Below are positions 57,129 to 64,000 of a stretch of 64,000 nucleotides of DNA, piece by piece. The position numbers and the translations under genes are program-made. Every line of letters starts with the position of its first letter. Position 1 is the stretch's first letter. The notes below the pieces were generated by a model that saw only the letters and a program-made list of their open reading frames with translations, was not told the DNA's origin and did no database searches. This stretch comes from Saccharomycopsis fibuligera x Saccharomycopsis cf. fibuligera (Eukaryota > Ascomycota > Saccharomycetes > Ascoideales > Saccharomycopsidaceae), in NCBI GenBank assembly GCA_001936135.1, contig CP012813.1, positions 434,001-498,000 on the forward strand, written 5' to 3'.

Positions 57129-57222
57129 TGTTTAAAAGTAGTTAGTAGCCATACACACCCTTTTAAAAACAACAAAAATGTTGTGTTTATAAGGGTAGTT
57201 CTCTACTAAGTACTTTTAAACA
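57129..57222. repeat. 94-bp imperfect inverted repeat (fold-back)
   Basis: Two arms of about 45 nt pair with few mismatches around an AAAA loop. The outer 12 bp are perfect (TGTTTAAAAGTA and TACTTTTAAACA). The element begins TG and ends CA and lies between the two repeat copies and the tRNA gene. It could be a tiny MITE-like fold-back, an RNA hairpin or part of the larger repeat. Confidence 0.5.
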
Positions 57223-57344
57223 CGTCTTGTTATGGTTATTATCGTTATCGATGGGTATTTCTGCTTGTCATTTATTTCGCCCATCGCTATATACACAAGT
57301 TAAAAGGAACACGTCGCCGACCTTTATACAAGATTTTTGACATT

Positions 57345-57505
57345 TTTTTTTTTTTTTTTACACACAATATCGATTTATTATTTCTATATAAACGATAGAA
57401 AATATAATCTTATAAACTTATCTATATAGTATATACAGTATAGTTCAGTTGTTATTATATAGGGGAAACTTGTACAAATGAAAACCCCGTTAGTATTAGT
57501 TAAAC
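57345..57505. mobile_element. old repeat copy B next to tRNA-Leu
   Basis: A second, shorter copy of the same repeat as copy A, in the same orientation, directly preceded by a 16-base T run. It ends about 100 bp upstream of the tRNA gene. Insertion close to tRNA genes is usual for LTR elements of yeasts. No coding part; degraded; age old relative to the flanks, since the two copies differ over much of their length. Confidence 0.5.
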
Positions 57506-57604
57506 CTTAATGACAACTTGAAGGATCCTTTTGTCGGTTATGAACACTGACTTATCAGGAATGCGAACATACTGCAGGAAAATGTTCGCAACAAAAAGCA
57601 AGAA

Positions 57605-57721
57605 GGACGTGTGGCCGAGTGGTCTAAGGCGCTCGACTCAAGATACTACGGTCTCTTGCAGCTAAAACAGCTGAGCAATCGAGTCTCGAAAGAGGCATGA
57701 GTTCGAACCTCATCGCGTCCA
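57605..57721 (+). tRNA. tRNA-Leu(CAA) with intron
   Basis: The acceptor stem GGACGTG pairs with CGCGTCC (one G-U), with discriminator A at 57,721. The D-arm A box TGGCCGAGTGG and the B box GTTCGAACC are present. The anticodon stem CTCGA/TCGAG surrounds the loop with anticodon CAA at 57,639-57,641. A 35-nt intron (57,643-57,677) follows position 37, as in the yeast tRNA-Leu(CAA) family. A long variable arm is visible, as expected for leucine. It reads UUG. T-rich DNA follows as Pol III terminator. Confidence 0.95.
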
Positions 57722-57937
57722 TTATTTTTTATTTGCTCCTTTGCTTTTTCTAGTACAAGTGATCTATCTTTTTTCCTTTTTGCACTTTTCATTTTGATTG
57801 GAAGCAGCAATGCTATTCCTGTACCTGAACTAACAAAACTTGAAATCCATAACACTACTCAATTGACTTATAGTATTTTAACGTTCAGGTTGCTAAAAAG
57901 TATTTTAAACTTGGAAAAAAAAAAAACAATATAAATT

Positions 57938-59431
57938 ATGCCTGAAGTAGGTGAAGTTGCTCACGCTGTCGCCAAACTAAAACGAAACTTGATTGGCCAT
58001 ACCATAAAAAGCGCCTCTTTTCTTCATGACGACAAAATATTCAGTGGTCTTAAAGCTGAGCAGCCTAACAAGCCGCCGCCGAAAAGCTCGCAATCTGCAA
58101 ATCAATACCAACCAGAGATTAAGTTCGCCAGTTCCAAAGAAATCGAAGATAGCCTTATTAACAAAAAGATTGTTAATGTGGGAAGACATGGAAAGTATTT
58201 CTGGATACGAACCGAGCCAGACGACAACACCGTTCCTAACGCCACAAGAGAAAGTAAGCATCCCGATGGACTTGTTATTTTGTTGCATTTTGGCATGACT
58301 GGCTGGATTAAATTGAAAGGGATATATTCTCATTTTATACAGATGGAGAGTGGCGGGTATAAGAAAGTGTTCAAATTGCTAGGCGCAGATGAAAACGGCA
58401 GAGAATTGCCAAAAGAGGAAGCAGAACACAAGGAACAAGATGTAAAGGCAAAAGTAGAAAACCCAGATGAGGATAATGTGGTTGATGCTGGTGCTGGGGC
58501 TAAAGATTCTCAGGATGACGAAGACTGGCCGCCTAGATTTCATAAGTTTTTGCTATCATTAACCGACACCACTATCAATGGAAATAGGAATGAAAATCGA
58601 GAGAAAACTATTGATTTGGGATTTGTGGATCCAAGAAGGTTAGGGAAGGTAAGGTTTTATGAGTTGACACCACGACTCAGTACTGATGAAGGCTTACTCC
58701 AAAATATCGAACAATTGGCTAAACTCGGACCAGACTATTCCAAACAAAATTCCTTAAATGTTCAGATCAAGAAAGAAGAGCAAGTTGGTACCGAGGATCA
58801 ATTTGTGTTTGGAGATCCTGATCCACATGACCATGGAAGACGCATTCTTTCCCAAAGCGAATTCAAGGACTTATTCCATTCAAAGCCAAATTTAACAATC
58901 AAACCGTTTTTGCTCAAGCAGGAAGTTTTTGCTGGGATTGGTAACTGGATGGCAGATGAGATTTTGTACCAGGCTCATATATATCCAGAAGAAGTGCTTG
59001 GTGCGCTAGACGACAGTGATGTAGAAAGATTGTACGGTAAAGTGATCGAGATCTCGCAGGTGGCGGTTCAGCTCGAGGCTGAAGTGACAAAATTTCCTAA
59101 AGACTGGCTCATGTTGTACAGATGGGGCAAAAAGGAGAAGAAAACCTACGAGGGCCATGAGGTAAAATTCGTTACTGTCGGGGGGAGAACTAGCTGTTAT
59201 GTTCCTAGTGTACAACCGAAAAAGTCAAAGAAGGGAAAATCAAAAACAACAACGTCTGATTCAAAGCCCAAGGCTGGTAAAAAGAGAAAAATAAACGAAC
59301 AAGATAATGAAAAACAAGATAATAACAAGGATGAGGATGGAAAGGAAAAAAAACCATTGGTTAAAGATAACCAGGAATCCCAGCCAGCAATTCGAAGATC
59401 AACAAGAAAAAGAACAAAAACCAAGGAGTGA
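57938..59431 (+). CDS. Fpg/Nei-family DNA glycosylase
   Basis: A 497-residue protein of the formamidopyrimidine-DNA glycosylase family. The N-terminus after Met is Pro2-Glu3 (MPEVGEV), where the Pro amino group is the catalytic nucleophile. VGRHGKYFWI contains Lys86, matching the conserved lysine of Fpg (Lys57 in bacteria). HFGMTGWIKL and GFVDPRRLGKVRF follow. The helix-two-turn-helix lies near residues 318-350 (FAGIGNWMADEILYQAHIYP). No C-terminal zinc finger is seen, as in known fungal and plant Fpg proteins; instead a Lys-rich tail with basic clusters (KKSKKGKSK, KKRK) probably gives nuclear targeting and DNA binding. An acidic insert sits near residues 155-185. The enzyme would excise oxidised purines. 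It starts 216 bp after the tRNA gene. Confidence 0.92.
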   Translation: MPEVGEVAHAVAKLKRNLIGHTIKSASFLHDDKIFSGLKAEQPNKPPPKSSQSANQYQPEIKFASSKEIEDSLINKKIVNVGRHGKYFWIRTEPDDNTVPNATRESKHPDGLVILLHFGMTGWIKLKGIYSHFIQMESGGYKKVFKLLGADENGRELPKEEAEHKEQDVKAKVENPDEDNVVDAGAGAKDSQDDEDWPPRFHKFLLSLTDTTINGNRNENREKTIDLGFVDPRRLGKVRFYELTPRLSTDEGLLQNIEQLAKLGPDYSKQNSLNVQIKKEEQVGTEDQFVFGDPDPHDHGRRILSQSEFKDLFHSKPNLTIKPFLLKQEVFAGIGNWMADEILYQAHIYPEEVLGALDDSDVERLYGKVIEISQVAVQLEAEVTKFPKDWLMLYRWGKKEKKTYEGHEVKFVTVGGRTSCYVPSVQPKKSKKGKSKTTTSDSKPKAGKKRKINEQDNEKQDNNKDEDGKEKKPLVKDNQESQPAIRRSTRKRTKTKE

Positions 59432-59563
59432 TTGAAATATTGTGTCTTCCAGTTTATAACATTGTCCATGTTTACTGTAAAATATTTTCTTATAAATGTC
59501 ATGTCAAAAGTACGTTTTATGAAAGAGTGTATAGTACGTAAATTAAAGCACAAATACAATTAA

Positions 59564-60167
59564 CTATTTTATTTTTCTGCATTCAAAATAAGTTGCTTCC
59601 ATATTATTAGGTAGTGAGCAGAAGTATTCAAACTTTTGCATCTGTTTGAACAATTGGACAGCCTCGTATTGCAACTTTAAGCATCTTAATAGTGTAAGGT
59701 TAGTAAATATAAGATCCTGTTTGAAGTAAATGTTGAATAACTGCTAATTCTATATCATAATTTTAATACTCACGTTTTGCCCCCGTTTTCTCTTCCTCTG
59801 CAGATGATACTTTGCTGTTCGCCTTTTTGACTATATTATGATTTGTGTTAGTAATTTCATTCCATTGCGGTTTTAGTTGATGAACTAAATGAAAAGAAAA
59901 TAAAGAAATGTAACAAGTGAGTAACACATACCCATCAATTATATAAAGAGCGTGAGGACTTTCATCGATAAATTCTTTTATGGTCCTGGCCTTCTCCACA
60001 GGAACATTATTTACAAGTTGTCCATCTATTTGATTCATTGTGTTGTTCAATTGCTGCGCTCCTTCCGGGGAAATTGGAGTTTGTGACACATTTGGAACTT
60101 GCACGTTAGAGCTGTTGCCAGTGGTATTGGTGGCGGATGAATTTCCGGAGCTAAATGGATTCCACAT
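59564..60167 (-). CDS. three-exon gene for a 137-residue protein of unknown function
   Basis: I infer three exons: 59,932-60,167, 59,774-59,830 (only 57 bp) and 59,564-59,684. The introns (101 and 89 bp) have donors GTATGT and GTGAGT, both with a perfect TACTAAC, and acceptors TAG and AAG. Phases match exactly and the total is 138 codons with stop. The N-terminal third is Ser/Asn/Thr-rich (MWNPFSSGNS). Then VPVEKARTIKEFIDESPHAL leads into exon 2, and the C-terminus is helical: LQYEAVQLFKQMQKFEYFCS, ending TYFECRKIK. No signal peptide or membrane segment is evident; three Cys lie in exons 2-3. No family recognised. It converges with the glycosylase gene, 132 bp apart. Without splicing the frame ends in a misleading tail. 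Confidence 0.75.
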
Positions 60168-61812
60168 TGTTGCTTGATGATGGATACCTAAATTTTTGAC
60201 CAAAATTTGATTGTTAGGAGAAACTATAAAAAAAAATATAGCTCAAAATTTATGATTGGAATATTGACCACAAAGTATGCAATTGACGTGTAAATATTGT
60301 TGGTTTATTTATTGGTGAGAAACACTGTTAAGCACTACTGCTATTTTTCGACATGTCAATTAATCGCTGAGTTTTCTGGAGTAAAAAAAATAGCAAACCA
60401 GTCTTACCCGTGTTTTTTGGCAGACTAAGCGCGCATCGAACTATGTGTCAATATGCATGTCTCCGCTTGTTAATATTTAGCTCTCTGAACATGCAGCACT
60501 ACTTTTGCAAGAGTGAATAATTTTTCGAAATTATGAGTGAATAAATTTGTGGGATGTTGATGATGAAGGCAATCAAGTGAATAGAGAAAGGAACTGGTAA
60601 GATATGGTACAAAGTGTCATTGTTTGACATGTTTTTGCTACATTTTGCTCTGGAGCAGATAACTAGTATACCACTGGTATTAAACTCTGGCTTTGGTTTA
60701 TTTCTACAAGAACTATAGCTGGTCAGCTTATTTAATAAATAAAAAATAGTTTTGAAATCGTGTTTAAGGATTGTCCTGGCTAATTTTGTTTGTTGGCGTT
60801 AATAAATCTGTATTTCTAATTTATCTTTTAAACTTCACCCTTCATCCTTTTATACCTTCGCTAACGGGGTCCCTTTTAAGAATAGATAATGGATGGCAAA
60901 GCTTAATATGATGTATCTAAAAAATCAAAGCCTTATTAAAATAGAACTGTAACTCAATTACGAATTTTCTTATTTAGACCCCATAATGACCAAACCGAGT
61001 GAAAAATGCTTTTAAAATTTATACATCACAAAAGCCAAACAATAGTTCCTAGTTCATATTAAATTGAAATAATGTTAGACACAGAGAGACTCAACTTGCT
61101 ATAGTTCAACTAACTTAAAGAAATTCAACTGAATAGAAAACGACATTAATGTCCAGATTCTATACACATAAAGAAATAGTTTAAGTCAAGGCGTACCCCT
61201 GGCTCTTAAATAAATACCGGCAATGAGGTTACGTTTGCATTCAAATATCTGCGTGCTCTTGTGATAAAAAAAAAAAAAAAAATTCAAACGCAGCTGGCAC
61301 AGTAGTAAGTGCAGTACAACTCTGTGGTAAAAGAAAGAAATTGCTTAGCAATAGAGCAAGCAGATGATGAAAAAGATAAAATAAAGTTGACCGATGAACT
61401 GCTGGGTTATGCACCTGTTGTAATATATACAGGGCGCAATATTGTTGCATATTCACTCAAGTTAATGCAGGGATACAATAAAGATATTCTATAATATATT
61501 AGTTTACCGGTACCACGCTCAAGGTTAAGCACTGTGATGGTAAAGCACTGCATAGTGAATCAATTTGTGTATTTGCTTTTATCTGAATTAAAGTTACTCA
61601 AAACAAAAACTACTAAAATTGTGAATTTGTAAATCAATTAAGAAGTATATTATAATGCACAAATATTGCTTGGAGAAACTAAAAGAATTAAATATTAGAA
61701 AAGCAGAAAGAAATGAACAACATTAAATAAAAATGATAAAAAGCGAGTAAATATGAACAAAGACAAAAACTATGGGAAACAAGAAAGAAGACACACACAC
61801 GTTAGTCAGAGA
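60168..61812. other. gap between the three-exon gene and the siderophore transporter
   Basis: A 1.64-kb gap, both neighbours on minus. It should hold the promoter of the three-exon gene. An A run lies at 61,266-61,281. Open stretches (61,309-61,494 and others) lack coding character. Confidence 0.5.
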
Positions 61813-63597
61813 TCAAACATCGGTTTCTTTGTGGGTTTTACCACCAAATTTAACTTTGAGAAGTTTGTCATCTTTCTCTTGTTCTTCAATAGCTTGCAAA
61901 GATTGAACACTTTCAAGTCTGTGGTCTCTAAGGAACAAAGTAGCAACCAATAATGGAACACAGCAGCACAAACCAATAACACAAAGAATCTTTTGAACAT
62001 ATCTGTACGCAATAACAGTAGCTTCTCTTTCTGGTGTGCCCCATGGGTAGCTGAGGATAAAAGTGAATGGGGAACCGTAAGCAGTAGTGGCAAGAGTAGC
62101 ATCACCAATATGCTTAACCAAGTTTTTGTATAACAATTGAGTCCAGACAGCACCGGAAATAGAAGCACCCATAGCAGCACCAATATTGTAAGAAGACAAG
62201 TACAATGCAGTAACGGAAGCCATATTCTTGTGGGAAGTACAAGATTGAATAGAAGCTTGAACTGGATAAGTGAACAAACCAGCACCGAAACCGAAAAGAC
62301 AAAGAGCACCAATAATACCGGAGTGAGAGTTAGTATCACCTCTAAAGTAAACGAGCAAACCGTTAGCAACAAACCAAAGACAAGCACCAAAGATGATGTA
62401 TTTTTTTAAATTTCTGAGCTTGACAACAGCCAAACCAAAGATGGTACCGGTTATGACAGAGACAAAAGAGTACAAGGAGGTGATTCTAGTGGCAGATTTG
62501 ACAGATTCGTTAACAGCAACAATAAGCACAGTGTACATGTAGTCATTTGGCATGTACCAGACCAAGTCAATGCAAATACCAATAACAACAGCAGACCAAA
62601 CACCTCTTTCTTTTAACAAATGACCTGGAATAAGTGGATATTTAGCGAATTTAGCTTCCCAAAGAATAAAGAACGGAATAGCAACAAATCCAATGACCAA
62701 AGGAGCAATAATCTTACCCTTTTTCCATTGGTCGTGAACACCGCCAGCAATGGTGAATGGAACCAAAATCAATCCAAAAACAATAATAACCATTAAAAGA
62801 CCAATGACGTCAATTTTCCAGAATAAATCAACAGCAGCTTCAACAAAACTTTTGCTTTGAACCTGTTCTTTTCTTTGTTGTTGCAATTCAGCCCATTCTT
62901 CGGTTCTGCCAGCCATAAATCTCATGTGGATCAAACAAACAAGCAATGGGATACAAGCTAATGGGAAAATGAAGGCCCACATACCAATACCCCACGACCA
63001 GTTAGAACCGACAGCACCAGTAACATTACCAGAAATCCAGGTATTAATAATGAATGGCAAAGCAGGGACGAAAGAACAAAGCAATCTCCAGTTCAAATTA
63101 GATTGATCGGCAAGAATAAGTTGCATTAACAAAATCACACCAGTATAACCAATTTGGTACAAAACAGAACCACCAGCAAATCTTTGAATATCATAAGATT
63201 GGGATTGAATAATGGTACCAACAACGTAGAAAAGAATACTGACAATGAATAATTCCAATCTACCAAAAACATCAGAAAGTCTAGCAAATGCGAATTGAGC
63301 AGCAGCGGCAATGACGGCTTTAATAACATTAACAGTGGCATACAAAGAGTGAGTATTGTATGATGAAGCCGCTTGAGCAGTGTAAACGTATCTGGTTTGA
63401 GCGTCTAAACCGTAAGCATAAGAAACAAGGAAGATATTAAATAAGAGTAAAACTCTAAGGAGTGGGTGCTTGTATTGCTTGGCGATAATTTCAATTTTTC
63501 TAATCTCATAAGTAGCCTTACTGAGAGGAGGCTCAACCAGTTGCTCTGTGACAGCTTTACCGGCAGTTTTGATGCTATTTGATCTTGAGGATTCCAT
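61813..63597 (-). CDS. SIT1: siderophore-iron transporter, SIT1/ARN family (MFS)
   Basis: A 594-residue major-facilitator protein; the first ATG is at 63,597 (MESSRSNSIKTAG). The N-terminal cytosolic part is followed by about 14 hydrophobic segments, the pattern of fungal siderophore transporters. Motifs include FLVSYAYGLDAQTRYVYTAQA (the typical ARN/SIT entry), ARLSDVFGRLELF and GFGAGLFTYPVQASIQSCTS. An ordered C-terminus ends LKVKFGGKTHKETD. It would take up ferric hydroxamate siderophores made by other microbes. Such genes are normally induced by iron starvation through GATA-type factors; the window ends 400 bp upstream, so the promoter is largely lost. The symbol marks the family; the exact ARN paralogue is uncertain. 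Confidence 0.93.
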   Translation of the reverse strand: MESSRSNSIKTAGKAVTEQLVEPPLSKATYEIRKIEIIAKQYKHPLLRVLLLFNIFLVSYAYGLDAQTRYVYTAQAASSYNTHSLYATVNVIKAVIAAAAQFAFARLSDVFGRLELFIVSILFYVVGTIIQSQSYDIQRFAGGSVLYQIGYTGVILLMQLILADQSNLNWRLLCSFVPALPFIINTWISGNVTGAVGSNWSWGIGMWAFIFPLACIPLLVCLIHMRFMAGRTEEWAELQQQRKEQVQSKSFVEAAVDLFWKIDVIGLLMVIIVFGLILVPFTIAGGVHDQWKKGKIIAPLVIGFVAIPFFILWEAKFAKYPLIPGHLLKERGVWSAVVIGICIDLVWYMPNDYMYTVLIVAVNESVKSATRITSLYSFVSVITGTIFGLAVVKLRNLKKYIIFGACLWFVANGLLVYFRGDTNSHSGIIGALCLFGFGAGLFTYPVQASIQSCTSHKNMASVTALYLSSYNIGAAMGASISGAVWTQLLYKNLVKHIGDATLATTAYGSPFTFILSYPWGTPEREATVIAYRYVQKILCVIGLCCCVPLLVATLFLRDHRLESVQSLQAIEEQEKDDKLLKVKFGGKTHKETDV

Positions 63598-64000
63598 TTT
63601 GAGAAGGAGATGAAAAAGATGATGATAGATTGATAAGATAACCAAGAGAGAACAAGAAAAATTAAAAACACTAATCCATTCTAAAAAAAAAGTGGATAAT
63701 TTAAGTAGAATATATAGCCGTACAGAGCAGGCGTATTGGCATAATTATTTTTGATGAACAGAATGAGTATTTCTTTTTTTTTTTTTTTTTTTCGCTATAA
63801 TTGCTTTTTTGTCAGGGTGCAAGTTCCACTGCAACCCATGCACAGTTGTGCAGCAGAGACAGATATAATAAGAATATTGAAGGTCTTTTTTACGGCTTTT
63901 CACTGGAAAAAAAGGCAAAAGCTGCTTAAGCTACGCATGCGGGTGCACAAAGACAACAGAGGATTACATAAGTGCACAGAAGTCTCAGGCGTATTCGTTA
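63598..64000. other. start of the SIT1-family promoter
   Basis: A 403-bp stretch up to the window edge, with a T run (63,775-63,793) and AT-rich leader. GATAAG at 63,632-63,637 is only about 35 bp from the ATG, too near to be called a promoter site with confidence. Confidence 0.4.

Noticed and set aside
63632-63637. GATAAG site before the siderophore transporter
   Set aside because: It is only about 35 bp from the ATG, within the likely leader, and single GATA sites are common by chance.

Overview
This window looks like nuclear chromosomal DNA of a budding yeast. The genes are AT-rich and mostly without introns. Their products are typical of Candida-type yeasts: an Rpn4-type regulator, the PAK kinase Cla4, a siderophore transporter, PRY/CAP secreted proteins and a MNN1-family mannosyltransferase. 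The few introns carry yeast signals (GTATGT/GTAAGT donors and TACTAAC or TGCTAAC branch sites). One CTG codon falls where UBE2W-family proteins have serine, which points to the CUG-Ser clade (Candida/Lodderomyces group). The species is not determined. Gene density is low for such yeasts, and intergenic DNA is crowded with A or T runs of 15-29 bases.

Layout. 1-14,123 is almost a gene desert, holding one small gene (4,565-5,305, perhaps Ecl1-like). The 8.8 kb between that gene and the MNN1-family gene lies between two converging 3' ends and has no credible ORF, so it is my best candidate for a regional centromere. 14-25 kb is a minus-strand block: the mannosyltransferase, a spliced UBE2W-like E2, an 890-residue orphan, a spliced MoCF/CinA-domain protein and a four-exon low-molecular-weight tyrosine phosphatase (LTP1) whose catalytic loop is out of frame by one base. 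25-32 kb holds VRG4, a sphingoid base kinase (LCB4-type), a possible small spliced gene and a GPM2-like phosphoglycerate mutase. 34-44 kb holds a CAP-domain cell-surface/secreted protein, GPI18, RPN4 (with a heat-shock element upstream) and URA5. 46-55 kb holds CLA4 and GCV2 (TGACTC motifs upstream). 56.4-57.7 kb holds old repeat copies next to an intron-bearing tRNA-Leu(CAA). 58-64 kb holds an Fpg-type DNA glycosylase, a three-exon gene of unknown function and a SIT1/ARN siderophore transporter.

The genes do not form one pathway. Several serve the secretory pathway and cell surface (VRG4 supplies GDP-mannose to the Golgi, where the MNN1-family enzyme would use it; GPI18 acts on GPI anchors; the CAP protein is secreted). 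No defence island, viral gene or gene cluster for a novel system was seen. The points most worth a second look are the convergent gene-free region, the LTP1 frame break, the spliced 137-residue gene, and the repeat/hairpin/tRNA cluster.
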